NCBI RefSeq assembly: GCF_900111175.1
Contig: NZ_FOGI01000018.1
Span: forward strand, 28,625-92,624
DNA: 64,000 nt
Source of the DNA: Actinokineospora terrae
GTDB lineage: Bacteria > Actinomycetota > Actinomycetes > Mycobacteriales > Pseudonocardiaceae
Reading direction: 5' to 3'
Part shown: one piece after another, positions 26,556 to 35,665 of the stretch
How positions within the stretch are numbered: position 1 is the stretch's first letter
How the letters are laid out: the number at the start of each line of letters is the position of its first letter
Notes under the pieces: model-generated
Seen by the model: only the letters and a program-made list of their open reading frames with translations
Databases searched by the model: none
Told to the model about the DNA's origin: nothing
Translations under genes and position numbers: made by a program

Positions 26556-26765
26556 CTACCGCGCTCGTCGGTTCCGGCACGCCCTCCGCCGCGACCAGGC
26601 GACGATCGTGACGGCCGCTCCTAGACCCATCAAGGTGTAGGCGATGATCCTCACCGGGGTACCGGATTGCGGATACACCGCCAGCAGAACGAAGACGGCC
26701 GCGTAGATGACGGCGATCGCAACAGCGAGGACGACCACGCGTCGAGTGCGGCTAGTGGGGGTCAC
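26556..26765 (-). CDS. Small two-TM membrane protein
   Basis: A 69-residue protein with hydrophobic segments at about residues 10-30 (VVLAVAIAVIYAAVFVLLAV) and 40-57 (AYTLMGLGAAVTIVAW) and Arg-rich ends (MTPTSRTRR, RRRACRNRRAR). Its GTG start overlaps the stop of a still smaller upstream frame as GTGA, suggesting translational coupling. The family is not recognised. Confidence 0.6.
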   Translation of the reverse strand: MTPTSRTRRVVVLAVAIAVIYAAVFVLLAVYPQSGTPVRIIAYTLMGLGAAVTIVAWSRRRACRNRRAR

Positions 26766-26908
26766 GGTGTTCGGAACTCCTTGTCAGCATCGGCGATGGC
26801 GTTGATCCCAGCCCGGAACGACGCCAACGCGATGCCGCACCCCAGCCCCAATGTCCGAGCACAGGTGGCGACACCTCCCGCCGCCGCGACAGCAGCTCCT
26901 GCGGCCAC
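26762..26908 (-). CDS. Putative 48-residue Ala/Gly-rich hydrophobic peptide
   Basis: The frame ends ...AGINAIADADKEFRTP with its TGA overlapping the GTG of the next gene. A GTG at 26906-26908 begins VAAGAAVAAAGGVATCARTLG. The open frame continues upstream without a start until a TGA, into an IS630 relic, so the original 5' end may have been lost. Function unknown. Confidence 0.4.
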   Translation of the reverse strand: MAAGAAVAAAGGVATCARTLGLGCGIALASFRAGINAIADADKEFRTP

Positions 26909-26939
26909 GAACAGCTGCCCGATGCCTTTAAGAACGCTG

Positions 26940-27122
26940 TCGCCACGCGTAGTCCGTCTCGCCGAAGCTGCGCCGTACGCCTTTCCGTCTACGGTGGACG
27001 ATCATGCGGTAGATGAGGCGAGATCGCTGCCCGGGCTTGACGCACACCAGACCGGCGATCGAGATCCGCCCGGATCCAGATCCACGCATCGCGCTGCGCC
27101 GCTGCGGACAGACCGCCACCAT
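26940..27122 (-). pseudogene. IS630-like transposase fragment
   Basis: The minus strand reads RGSGRISIAGLVCVKPGQRSRLIYRMIVH and KGVRRSFGETDYAW, characteristic of the central DDE region of IS630-type transposases. Both ends are missing. It sits directly upstream of the two small hydrophobic frames. Confidence 0.75.
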
Positions 27123-27185
27123 CCGGGTATCTCACCCCTCCGGCCTACAAACCCGTCAAACGCCGACACGCCGTCCTGACATCGA

Positions 27186-27211
27186 TCAACCCAGCCATTC
27201 AAGATCTGCAG
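27186..27211. repeat. Direct repeat copy 1 flanking the DinB gene
   Basis: A 26-base sequence containing CATTCAAGATCTGCAG recurs at 28129-28154 in the same orientation with one mismatch. It lies seven bases beyond the stop of the DinB gene. Confidence 0.75.
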
Positions 27212-27217
27212 CCGGCG

Positions 27218-27973
27218 TCAGATCGCGTTCTTCGAGCCTCCCATCGTGTCGAGGTCGCGGACGGCGAAGCTGTGGTGTGCCCACTCCTCGTTGAGGATGA
27301 CCCGCAGGCACGCGGAGGCGGCACGAGGGGCAGGCGAAGGCCAGCCGGACGGCACCTCCGGCTCGCGGACCCGGTCCAGGTCCTCCTGGGTGGCGGTGGC
27401 GAGGAACTCCCGCACCTCGGCCACACGGCCTGCCCGGACCGCCGCCACGTCGGCGAGGCTCGGCTCGGCAGCCAGGTCCATGCCGAGGTCCGCGCCGTTG
27501 GTGATGAACGCCGCAGGCAGCCCGAGCGGGTGGTACGGCCGGTCCCGCCCCAGCACCGCCTGGCCGAACCACAGGTCGGTGACCATCACCAGGTGCCGCA
27601 GCGTCTGCACGAACGACCACTCCCCGTCCACCGACCGGTGAACGTCCTGCTCCGGCATCGATCCCACCCGCGCCATCGTCGGCGCCCAGAACGCCTCGAC
27701 CGTCTCCCACGCGATCCGCATACCATCCGGTGTGGACGGACGCAGTCGCGTGCGCTCCGGGTGCAGGCGGTCCAGCTCGGCCTCGACCAGCGGTGCGACC
27801 TCGACGCCGTTGACCCGCAGCCCGTCGATCACCCCGTCGAGGTCGGCGCCGTTGAGCAGGGCACCGCGGATCCGGACACCGCTCAGATCCACCTCGCGAA
27901 ACACGCTGCCCGCGAAGTTCGTCTCGATGAACTCGGTGCCGCTCAGGTCATCCGGTCCGCTATAGGTTGCCAT
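27218..27973 (-). CDS. Pentapeptide-repeat plus DinB-family protein
   Basis: A 251-residue protein. Residues 8-60 are pentapeptide repeats (LSGTEFIETNFAGSVFREVDLSG), and residues 85-250 form a DinB four-helix bundle with candidate metal histidines in FVQTLRHLVMV and NEEWAHHSF. DinB proteins can act as thiol-dependent metalloenzymes; activity here is unknown. The gene is bracketed by 26-bp direct repeats and by a decayed insertion sequence upstream. Confidence 0.85.
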   Translation of the reverse strand: MATYSGPDDLSGTEFIETNFAGSVFREVDLSGVRIRGALLNGADLDGVIDGLRVNGVEVAPLVEAELDRLHPERTRLRPSTPDGMRIAWETVEAFWAPTMARVGSMPEQDVHRSVDGEWSFVQTLRHLVMVTDLWFGQAVLGRDRPYHPLGLPAAFITNGADLGMDLAAEPSLADVAAVRAGRVAEVREFLATATQEDLDRVREPEVPSGWPSPAPRAASACLRVILNEEWAHHSFAVRDLDTMGGSKNAI

Positions 27974-27994
27974 CGCCGGATCCTAGGGCACGTC

Positions 27995-28154
27995 CTACAG
28001 ATCTTGCCGGCCGTCCTCGGCATCGGACAGCTCCAGGCGATCACCAACAGCGCCTCAAGCGCACCCAGTACCGACCCGACCTGATTGACGGAATCCTCGC
28101 CCACACCGAGCTAACCCTCGAACCCGGCTCAACCTAGCCATTCAAGATCTGCAG
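27995..28154 (+). mobile_element. Miniature decayed insertion sequence with transposase tail
   Basis: CTACAGATCTTG (27995-28006) and CAAGATCTGCAG (28143-28154) are inverted repeats with 11 of 12 matches. Between them the plus strand reads a transposase-like C-terminus, GDHQQRLKRTQYRPDLIDG and ILAHTELTLEPGST, stopping at the TAG at 28135-28137 that lies inside the right end. Only about 160 bp of the element is left. Confidence 0.55.
28129..28154. repeat. Direct repeat copy 2 (right end of the relic IS)
   Basis: It matches 27186-27211 at 25 of 26 positions. The two copies are 943 bp apart and enclose the DinB gene. Confidence 0.75.
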
Positions 28155-28390
28155 GTGCGCCGGTTTCGCCATCCGCACGACCCCACACCCCCGCGAAACC
28201 CTTGGTAGCAAGACGATCAACGGTGCACCCACCCCCGGCGGGTCGTTGCTCTCCGGGAGGTCGAAGTTCGCCCGCGCTCGTGCCCCACCACTGCCTCGGT
28301 CCAGCCGTACCACGGCTGTACACCTCGGCGGCCCCTGTCAGTAGGCCAGGTTGCGCCAGCCCGGCCCGCGCGGGCGGAAAGCCGCGAGGC

Positions 28391-30469
28391 CTACGTGTGC
28401 AGGTGGCGGATGAACTCGCGGGCCCGCTCGATCCCCATCCGGTGGTTGGTCAGGCGCTGAGCGCGCGGGTCGGTCTCGGGGACCTTCGTCTCCCACTCCG
28501 CGTCGTCGTTCAGCTCTTCCAGGTCGAGGTGGACGAGGTAGGCCAAGAGCTCGGGTCGAGTGGTGGGATCCGCGGTGAGCCGCTCGCGGATGGCTGTTGT
28601 GAAGCCGCTGCGGTAGCGGGCGCCGTGGTATTCGTCGACGATGCCGAGGAAGATCGTGTCGAGGCTGGGGAACGCCGAGCGCTCGATGACCTCTGGGGGT
28701 AAGGGGGTGTGGCGTGCGCTCCGGTTCGAGCAGTCCTGTTCCAGGTCGAGTTCGAGCAGCGACCGCGCGGCCCCGGAGACGGCGAGCGCCCTCAGCCCGT
28801 CGTCGTCGATGGCCGTGTCGTGCAGGGACAGCTCCCACAGTTGGGGCAGCAGTGGCCACTGGGCGAGCGCCGCACCGGACCCCACGCTGTTGTAGTCCAA
28901 TAGGACGCTGCGGAGTTCAGGGGCTTCGGCGGTCAGTACGAGGGCGCTGATCTCTTCTCCGTCGAAGCCGGTCCCGGTGAGGTCGAGGGTGCGCAGCGTG
29001 CGCCAGACCGGAGCGTCACGCAGGGCGGCAGGCCATCCGCTGCACAGGTTACCTGTGATGTTGAGTGTGGTGAGGGCCGGTAACGTGGTGGAGGTCAACA
29101 GCGCCGTGATCCCCTCCACGCCCAGTCCGCACAACGAGACCTTCACCGTGGTCAGGTTCCGGGTGTTGCGGGAGTTCGCCCAGGCGCTCACGCCCTTGTC
29201 ACCGATTGGCTGCACGGCGTTGCCGTAGTAGCTCCCGACCACGCCGCGTCCACTGAGGTCGAGGTGCTCCAGGACCGGCAGGTCGACCTCGGTCGCCAGC
29301 AGCGCGGCCCCCAGCGCGTCGAGGTTGTTGCGGCTCAGGTCGAGGTGGCGGAGCCTGGGGAACGCACCCGCGGCGGCGAACGCGGCGGCGGTCCGGTCCG
29401 TGGCCACGAGGTCGGCCAGCGTCAGGCTCTCCACCCGCTGGTGATCGAGCGACCCGACCACCAGCGCGATGGTCGGGTCGTGGATGGGCAGCAGTTCGAG
29501 GGTCAACGCGGTCATCCTGCCGAGGACGCCACAGGCGACGATGGCCTCGACCCCGCGGGCGCCGAGGCCCACGCGGCCGAGTACGAGTTCGACACCGCGC
29601 ACGACGAGCTCACGCAGACCGGACAGGTCGGCGGCGGCGAAGAACGCCGCGCAGGCGTCGTCGTCCTGCTCGATGACGTTGCCCGCGAACGGCTCCCACA
29701 AGGGCGACTCGCCGTTCCACCCGCAGCGGGACCCGATCCCGAGCCGCTCGAGCTGGGCGAGTTCCGGGCGGGCGGCCAACCCCCGGGCCTCGTCGAGGTC
29801 GCGCACCAGGACGTCGGCGGACCGCAGATCGGGCACGAGCCCCGACCGCAGCAGGTACGCCAGGTCGGCCCCGGACACAGCCACGTGCCGCAACCGCCAC
29901 GGTCGGCCGGCGGGCGGTCGGAACGTGGGCAGGCCGGAGTGCAGGAGCGAGTCGCCGAGGTCGAGCAGGCTCAACGACTCGAGCCGGGTGGCCGCCTCGT
30001 GGTCGGCGAACCGGGCGACCTGCTCGTCGTCGTGTTCGCTGAGGAACTCGACGCCGACGGCGCGCAGGTCCGGCCAGTGCGCCAAGGAGTCGGTGATGGC
30101 GGCCAGCGAACTCCTGCGCGTGGGGGACCACCCGGCCACGACGGAGGTCACCTGGCGCACTTCCGGCTGCGCGCGCGGGTCCGGGAAAGGCGGGTCGAGC
30201 ATCTGGCACCGTTGCGTACGGATGTCCAGTGAGCGAACAAGCGGCCAAGTCGCCTTGGAGTGCCCTAATGTGGCCATCGCGTACCACGACCACGGAGCCT
30301 CGCGCACCGAATCCGGCCACGCGGCAAGACCCTGGTCACACCTGGCGATCAGTTCCGGCGCGTTGCCCGCACGATCCACCGCGGCACAGAGCGCCCGAAA
30401 CGCGATCTTGCTGGGCGGCCCGGCGAGAATCCGATCGATACCGTAATCGTCCACGGGAGCAGTGTACAT
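28391..30469 (-). CDS. Leucine-rich-repeat protein
   Basis: A 692-residue cytoplasmic protein without signal peptide or membrane segment. From about residue 130 it consists of LRR-type units such as LRHLDLSRNNLDALGAALL, LEHLDLSGRGVVG, LTTLNITGNLCSG and LRTLDLTGTGFDGEEISAL, close to the RI-like class. The N-terminal 60 residues (DRILAGPPSKIAFRALCAAVDRAG) resemble TIGR02996-type lead regions. The start at ATG 30469 is preferred over GTG or ATG codons nearby but is not certain. The partner is unknown. Confidence 0.8.
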   Translation of the reverse strand: MYTAPVDDYGIDRILAGPPSKIAFRALCAAVDRAGNAPELIARCDQGLAAWPDSVREAPWSWYAMATLGHSKATWPLVRSLDIRTQRCQMLDPPFPDPRAQPEVRQVTSVVAGWSPTRRSSLAAITDSLAHWPDLRAVGVEFLSEHDDEQVARFADHEAATRLESLSLLDLGDSLLHSGLPTFRPPAGRPWRLRHVAVSGADLAYLLRSGLVPDLRSADVLVRDLDEARGLAARPELAQLERLGIGSRCGWNGESPLWEPFAGNVIEQDDDACAAFFAAADLSGLRELVVRGVELVLGRVGLGARGVEAIVACGVLGRMTALTLELLPIHDPTIALVVGSLDHQRVESLTLADLVATDRTAAAFAAAGAFPRLRHLDLSRNNLDALGAALLATEVDLPVLEHLDLSGRGVVGSYYGNAVQPIGDKGVSAWANSRNTRNLTTVKVSLCGLGVEGITALLTSTTLPALTTLNITGNLCSGWPAALRDAPVWRTLRTLDLTGTGFDGEEISALVLTAEAPELRSVLLDYNSVGSGAALAQWPLLPQLWELSLHDTAIDDDGLRALAVSGAARSLLELDLEQDCSNRSARHTPLPPEVIERSAFPSLDTIFLGIVDEYHGARYRSGFTTAIRERLTADPTTRPELLAYLVHLDLEELNDDAEWETKVPETDPRAQRLTNHRMGIERAREFIRHLHT

Positions 30470-30597
30470 CGCGTGTCCACTGTGGACCATTGGTCATCCA
30501 CTCAGGACTCTCTGTCGCCGAGCGGGTGCCCGCACAGGCTGGCGTCCATGACCATGCCGGACTCGGTCGAGGCGTCGTGGAGCCTTCGAGAGGTCGC

Positions 30598-30981
30598 TCA
30601 GCCTTGGTGTTCGCAGTACTCCGGAGCCGTGGAGTTGAGTGCCGCGATGGCGCGCAGGAACCGGTCGACGAGAGTTGGACCGAGCATGGCCATGGCCTCG
30701 GCGATGTCCACGAAGGCGAACTCGCTGATCTCCGGGTCTGTGATCCGGAGCTTGAGCACGTCCGCTGCTGACAGTTGACCGGCATCGAACACGAAGGCCA
30801 GCAGGTCGTCCCACGGACCATCCGGAGGAACCCAGTCGAGCGCGCGCATCCGACCTGCGGTCACCTTGAGCCCGAGTTCCTCGCGCAGCTCACGCTCCGC
30901 CGCTCTCCGAGGGGCCTCATTGCTTTCGACCATCCCGCCCGGCAGGTTCCACCCGTCCTTGCAAGTCGAGTTGACCAACAA
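30598..30981 (-). pseudogene. Nudix hydrolase lacking its N-terminus
   Basis: The Nudix box GGMVESNEAPRRAAERELREELG is complete, but the frame opens with LVNSTCKDGWNLPGG, so the two N-terminal strands of the fold are missing. The sequence upstream switches directly into a TPR-protein fragment in another frame near 30970. Either a short active enzyme or, more likely, a truncated gene. Confidence 0.65.
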
Positions 30982-31309
30982 GATAGAGGGCGATCTCGCG
31001 GGCGTGTCCAGTGGGATAGGCGGCGATCGCTGCTGCCAGCAGGGGTTTGGCCCGCTCGGGTTCGCCCAGTTCGATCAGGCACCGACCGGCCATGACATCG
31101 ATTTCGTGGCGGTTGAGCCAGTAGACCCATTCCCGTTCCGCTATCCCCGGAGCATGCTGCTCGTAGAGTTCATCGACGGTGTCGAGCGCGCGCCGGGTGC
31201 CGTCGCGGTCCTGGCACCGGGCGGCGGCCATGGCGACGCGTTCGTGCAGCAGTGCCCGCACCACAGGTGTCGCGTGCCTGGCACCCTTGGCCGCCGACCG
31301 GGCGAGCAC
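30970..31309 (-). pseudogene. Internal fragment of a TPR-type regulator
   Basis: About 110 codons read ARSAAKGARHATPVVRALLHERVAM, then ALDTVDELYEQHAPG, WVYWLNRHEIDVMAGRCLIELG and AKPLLAAAIAAYPTGHAREIALYLV. This matches the C-terminal TPR region of actinobacterial XRE-type regulators. It lacks the helix-turn-helix end, runs into the Nudix fragment at one side and adjoins the glycosyltransferase fragment at the other. Confidence 0.65.
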
Positions 31310-32007
31310 GGTGAGATGACCGCGACTGCCGCGGAACCCACCAACTCTGCCAGTTCGCGGTGGTCGAGGTACTCGATGTCCCCGCCGATCAGGGGCACGA
31401 CCCGGTCACGGAAGTAGCGGGTGTCGGGGACGGGACCGGCCAGCCGCAGCCCGGTGCCCGCCCGGCGGGCGGCGTGGATGGCGTCCTCGACGCCCTTCTG
31501 CGGCACGGGGCGACCGGTCCAGACCGGCACGCCGCCGCCGGGGCCGGGAGACCACCGGTCCAGGTCGACCCCGTTGGGGATCACCGTGGCCGCCGGGACG
31601 CACGAGCGCCGCCGGTCGGCGGTGTGGGCGCTGACGGCGGGGACTCGCCCGAGGAGCCGAGGGAGATGGCCGACTCCAGCCACGGCGTCGGCGGGGTGTG
31701 CAAGGTGGTCAGCATCGGGACGGACAGGGCGGCGGCCATGGCGACGGGGAGGTGGTGCAGCGAGTTGTTGTGGACCACGTCGTAGTCGGGGTCGACGGCC
31801 AGTGCCAGCATCAATCGCAGGTAGGCGTGGTGTGAGGACGTGGACGCCGTGCGCGGGGTCGGAACCCGGCCCGCCGAAGACGTCCACCGCGTGTCCGCGC
31901 ACCCGCAGGTGGTGCGCGAGTTGCCAGGTGTGCGCCTCCAGCCTGCCGGGAAACGGCCGGCGGATCGGGCAACTGGCCGACGCGATGAGGGCGACCCGCA
32001 GCGGACC
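31310..32007 (-). pseudogene. Family 4-type glycosyltransferase, multiply frameshifted
   Basis: Three frames together give a GT-B glycosyltransferase: LRVALIASASCPIRRPFPGRLE and LAHHLRVRGHAVDVFGGPG, then YDVVHNNSLHHLPVAMAAAL and LTTLHTPPTPWLESAI, then VIPNGVDLDRWSPGPGGG with GRPVPQKGVEDAIHAARRAG. The protein stops after LAELVGSAAVAVISPC, before the C-terminal nucleotide-sugar motif. At least two frameshifts and a 3' truncation make it non-functional. Confidence 0.8.
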
Positions 32008-32337
32008 CGTCCGCGAGCGGCTCGGACTCGCGCGGAGGACTGGGTACAAGGGGTCCGTGCGGCGGTGTGCCGTGGTGATCCGGCTGTGCCCACCCGGACG
32101 AGGAGCCAACACACGCGGGTACCCGCGGCACCGTGCTTCAACCCGGTACCGGTCGGTTGCAGGCGAGGACGGCATGTCTCAACTGTCCGGTGTGGTGTCG
32201 CGCCTACTCAAAGTGGAGAAGTCGCGGACGGGCGCGTACGCATCCACGCCGCGGCGCACGATCGGTTGGACTCGAGGAGGTAGGAGTCAACACGAGGAGA
32301 CCATCCTGGGAGCATGGGCGCCGTCTAGGCTGCTCGC

Positions 32338-33597
32338 GTGGACGCGCGGAGAGGTTCCTGGCACGAGGTGCTGAGCCATGTCATCGACGCCGCGCACCGG
32401 GCCACGGCGACCGATCTGGTCGACGTCGTGTCCGAGGCTTGCGCGCGGATCGGGATGCAGGCGCGGCTGTACCTCGTCGACATGGCTCAGCGGGAGCTGC
32501 ACCCGCTCCCGCCTCGCGGCGAACCGGCCGGAAGAACACTGGGCGTGGACGACACGGCAGGGGGCCGCGCGTTCCGACTCAGTGAGATCACCGTGAGCGA
32601 GGCAGGAGAACGGTCCGTGCTGTGGGTCCCGATCGTCAACGGGACCGAACGGCTCGGCGTGCTCGCCCTGCGCCTGCCCCGGGACACGGACCCGGACGAC
32701 GTGGTCGTGCGGGAGCGGTGCTGGACGGTGGCGGGGCTGGTCGGACACCTCGCGGTGTCCAAGCGGGCCTACAGCGACCTGCTGCACACCGTCCGCCGAC
32801 CGCGGCCGCTGTCGGTCGCCAGTGAGCTGCTGTGGCAGCTGCTCCCACCGCAGACCTTCGCGTGCCGCGACCTGGTCGTCTCCGCGACGATGGAGCCCTA
32901 CGACCGAGTGGGCGGGGACGGCTTCGACTACGCGGTCGACGACGACCGGGCCTACTTCGCCGTCCTCGACGCCACGGGGCACGACCTGGCCGCTGGGCTG
33001 ATCACCACCATGGTGCTGGCGGCCACCCGCAACGCCCGCAGGCAGGGCGGCGACCTGCCCGCCATGGCCGCCGCGGCCGATGAAGTGCTCGCCGGTCACC
33101 CCACCCAGGGGGTGTGCACGGCGGTGCTCGCCGATCTTGACCTCGCCACCGGCGAGTTGCGCTACCTGCTCGCGGGCCACCCGCCACCGGTACTCCTGCG
33201 CGGCGGCCGCCTGGTCGGACCGCTGAGCACCCGACCGCGCGTCCCACTGGGGATGAACGGGCTCCACGAGCCCACGAGAGCCTCAGGGGTGGGTGTCGAG
33301 CAACTGCGCCAAGGCGACCGACTGCTGCTCTACACCGACGGCATCACCGAGGCCCGCGACCCCGATGGCGCCTTCTTCGGTGTTGACCGCCTCGTCGCCC
33401 TCACCGAACACCACGAGGCAGCAGGCCTGCCCGCACCCGAGACGTTGCGTCGCGTCACCCGCGCGGTCCTCGACCACCAGAACGGCGTCCTCCAGGACGA
33501 CGCAACACTCGTGCTCGTGGAGTGGTCGCCCGCCGCGAGCGACAAGCTGCTGCCCCGGTTGCGACCTCGACCCGGTGCCCCCTGGCCCGCCGACTAG
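32338..33597 (+). CDS. GAF-PP2C (SpoIIE/RsbU-type) serine phosphatase
   Basis: A 419-residue cytoplasmic regulator. Residues 12-140 form a GAF-like sensor, and residues 175-395 a PPM/SpoIIE phosphatase with metal aspartates in GGDGFDY (Asp194) and DATGHDLAAG (Asp211), and LLYTDGITEARD further on. Such enzymes dephosphorylate anti-sigma-factor antagonists, the opposite role to the RsbW-like kinase 8 kb away. The start is GTG at 32338, and the signal for the GAF domain is unknown. Confidence 0.9.
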   Translation: MDARRGSWHEVLSHVIDAAHRATATDLVDVVSEACARIGMQARLYLVDMAQRELHPLPPRGEPAGRTLGVDDTAGGRAFRLSEITVSEAGERSVLWVPIVNGTERLGVLALRLPRDTDPDDVVVRERCWTVAGLVGHLAVSKRAYSDLLHTVRRPRPLSVASELLWQLLPPQTFACRDLVVSATMEPYDRVGGDGFDYAVDDDRAYFAVLDATGHDLAAGLITTMVLAATRNARRQGGDLPAMAAAADEVLAGHPTQGVCTAVLADLDLATGELRYLLAGHPPPVLLRGGRLVGPLSTRPRVPLGMNGLHEPTRASGVGVEQLRQGDRLLLYTDGITEARDPDGAFFGVDRLVALTEHHEAAGLPAPETLRRVTRAVLDHQNGVLQDDATLVLVEWSPAASDKLLPRLRPRPGAPWPAD

Positions 33598-34260
33598 GCC
33601 CTGTTCCGGCAAGGGCGTAGCGCTGCCTCACCGAAGTACGTGGGAGCGGCGGCCCAGGGGCTTGACGCCGTGGCTCGCCTCACGCACGCACCCTCGAGTC
33701 CAACTGGACCGGTGCGGCGGACGCGGGGATCCACGGCCTCGAACTCCGGACGTCCGCTCACGGGTCACCGCGGCCGGGGAGCACACCCAGCACGACATCG
33801 TCGCAGGTGGGGACACCTCGACCTGACGTACGACAAAATCTGTCCCCGCTGGAGTAGACAATCCCCCACGGCTGTGCATAGGATGGCTCCAGCCACAGAA
33901 GAGGAAAAGTCCCATAGGCGTGGGAGATGACGAACTACCCACGGCTAGGTCGCAGTCGTGAGGCACGAGCGATCAGGCACGTCGGAGCCGAGCCGTGGAA
34001 GGGGCTCCGGGTGGTGATCGCAGTTGGTCGGCGAGGGGTATTTGAACGCAGATGAGAGCCTTCGCCGACCGAGCAAGCGCAAGCAAGTCAAGGGTCCGGT
34101 GAACAAGGTAGGAATCAGAGGAGAAGGGAAGGGTTGCGCGCCATCGGATTTCCCGCCGAGGAGTGAAGCACTCAAGGTGAGTACCGCACTCGAGTCAGAT
34201 GGGGTGGTGGTTTCCGGTTACGTACAAACGATTCTCGTGTTGTCCGCAGCTTGCGCGGGT
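33598..34260. other. Non-coding stretch, possibly structured
   Basis: No gene is supported. GGTCGGCGA near 34026 can pair with TCGCCGACC near 34068, and the sequence from 33925 to 34260 is purine rich and lower in GC than its neighbours, with no known RNA family recognised. Confidence 0.35.
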
Positions 34261-34271
34261 GACGCGTACCT

Positions 34272-34349
34272 GACCGGTCGTTTTCCGACCGGTCGATCGA
34301 AGTCAACCCATAACCCTTGGGGCCCGGTGCCGTTGCGGCACCGGGCCCC
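34272..34349 (+). promoter_or_regulatory. Two strong hairpins ahead of the MerR gene
   Basis: GACCGGTCG-TTTTC-CGACCGGTC starts near 34272. A second, 14-bp stem pairs 34319-34332 with 34336-34349 around a three-base loop, ending 18 bases before the MerR start. They could be a terminator for upstream transcription or an attenuator in the MerR leader. Confidence 0.5.
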
Positions 34350-34367
34350 TCGTGATGCGGAGGTGCA

Positions 34368-34721
34368 GTGCGCGAGGACAGAGAGCAGCCGCAGGCAGCG
34401 GCAGACAACTTCGACGACGACCACTACCCGGCCTACACGATGGGCAGAGCCGCGGAGATGCTGGGAACCACACCGGGGTTCCTGCGCAGCCTGGACGAGG
34501 CGGGGCTGATCGAGCCGCAGCGCTCTTCCGGCGGACACCGCCGCTACTCCCGTCACCAACTGCGCATCGCGGGGCGCGCCCGCGAACTCGTCGACCAAGG
34601 CGCCGGCGTGGAAGCCGCGTGCCGCATCGTCAGCCTGGAGGACCAGCTCCGAGAAGCACGCGCTCTCAACGAGGCGCTCGCGCCATCCGAACAGGACATG
34701 CCTCCACAGCGCGATCTGTGA
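34368..34721 (+). CDS. MerR-type helix-turn-helix regulator
   Basis: A 117-residue protein with a single MerR winged helix, YTMGRAAEMLGTTPGFLRSLDEAGLI and RSSGGHRRYSRHQLRIAGRARELVDQG, followed by a short coiled segment LEDQLREARALNEAL. It has no effector domain. This small MerR type is widespread in actinomycetes. GTG at 34368 is preceded by GGAGG. The long hairpin upstream may control it. Confidence 0.88.
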   Translation: MREDREQPQAAADNFDDDHYPAYTMGRAAEMLGTTPGFLRSLDEAGLIEPQRSSGGHRRYSRHQLRIAGRARELVDQGAGVEAACRIVSLEDQLREARALNEALAPSEQDMPPQRDL

Positions 34722-35204
34722 CGTGGCCCCCGACGAGACGCGGGCGAACCACCTGAACCAACCTGCGCCGCGCCGGGTGGAGGTAGTTCGGCACCGGAAT
34801 GGCCGGTGCCGAACGATTCCCCGCGCCGCGCACTACCCGCCCCTCCTGGATGTCACCGGGGCACGCACCAACCGATCAGGACATCAGCCGAACCATGTGG
34901 ACCCGCGATCCCCAACCGCGATCGCGGCGACCACGGCGGTCAACAAGCGAATCCCCAGACCGATGCCGGACCGCCAAGCTCCCGACACGGCAAGGCTGAC
35001 CGAGACCCTTCGGTGGGTTTTGACCGGCCCCGGCCCAACCCCGAACGGGAACGGCTACCCCACGCGGCGCGCTCCCGACATGCTGCGGCGGAGTGTCCGG
35101 CTGTGCGCGCCAGAACCTACGTGCACCCAGCTCAAGCAGCGTGGGCGGCCAACATGCGGGTACAGCATGGTTGTCGGGCCACTCTCAGGTCGCATCCTGC
35201 CCAG
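34722..35204. other. Non-coding stretch
   Basis: Open frames here lack coding character; no repeat or RNA gene was recognised. Confidence 0.35.
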
Positions 35205-35380
35205 CGGTGATCCAATGCGATCAACGTGCGTTCGATGACTCCGCCGATTCGGTCCGGCCGGCGTGCGGTGAGGCATTAGATCTGGTCGGGTTCGAGGTGC
35301 TGGGGGCGTGCTCGCTGGGGCACCGCGGCGGCTAGCGATCGATGGGTTCGGTGCTGGTTGTAGTGACGCTGAAGTGAACT
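35205..35380 (-). pseudogene. Integrase-core transposase C-terminal relic
   Basis: The minus strand reads QRHYNQHRTHRSLAAAVPQR, ARPQHLEPDQI, a TAA stop, then LTARRPDRIGGVIERTLI. This is the conserved end of rve-type (IS3/IS481-like) transposases, with an internal stop. Nothing of the DDE catalytic core is left. Confidence 0.7.
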
Positions 35381-35433
35381 TCAATCGGCGAGGGCCAGTG
35401 GTTCCGGGCCGAGTTGGTCAGCGAGGAGGTCGT

Positions 35434-35637
35434 CTAGGAGCGCGGGCAGCGTTGGGGGTCTTCGCCGTCGTCGAGGCCGCCGCCGGGGAGTTCCCACCAG
35501 TGGTGGTCGGGGTCGGTGGGGTCCAGGGCGTGGATGAGGAGCACGCGGTCGGCGGGGTCCAAGAGGAGGACGCGGGCGCCGATGCGGGGTGTTGTGGTGC
35601 GGGTGGGCACGGCGTGGGCCGGTCCGCTGGCGGGCAT
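35434..35637 (-). pseudogene. Nudix hydrolase truncated after strand three
   Basis: RIGARVLLLDPADRVLLIHALDP and WWELPGGGLDDGEDPQ are the N-terminal half of a Nudix protein. The frame then stops with RCPRS in place of the REL.EE part of the Nudix box, so catalysis is impossible. It is not the missing half of the Nudix fragment at 30.6 kb, because both retain the PGG segment. Confidence 0.65.
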
Positions 35638-35665
35638 GGTGCCAGCAGGGGATCGTGAACCGGAT

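Noticed and set aside
29264..30232. Plus-strand open frame across the LRR gene.
   Set aside because: Low-complexity antisense translation; the minus strand carries clear LRR units.
33925..34260. Group II intron, tmRNA, RNase P RNA or a known riboswitch.
   Set aside because: None of the conserved sequence landmarks of these RNAs could be found.
30598..35637. The two Nudix fragments as separated halves of one gene.
   Set aside because: Both contain the PGG segment with different flanking sequence, so they derive from two different Nudix genes.
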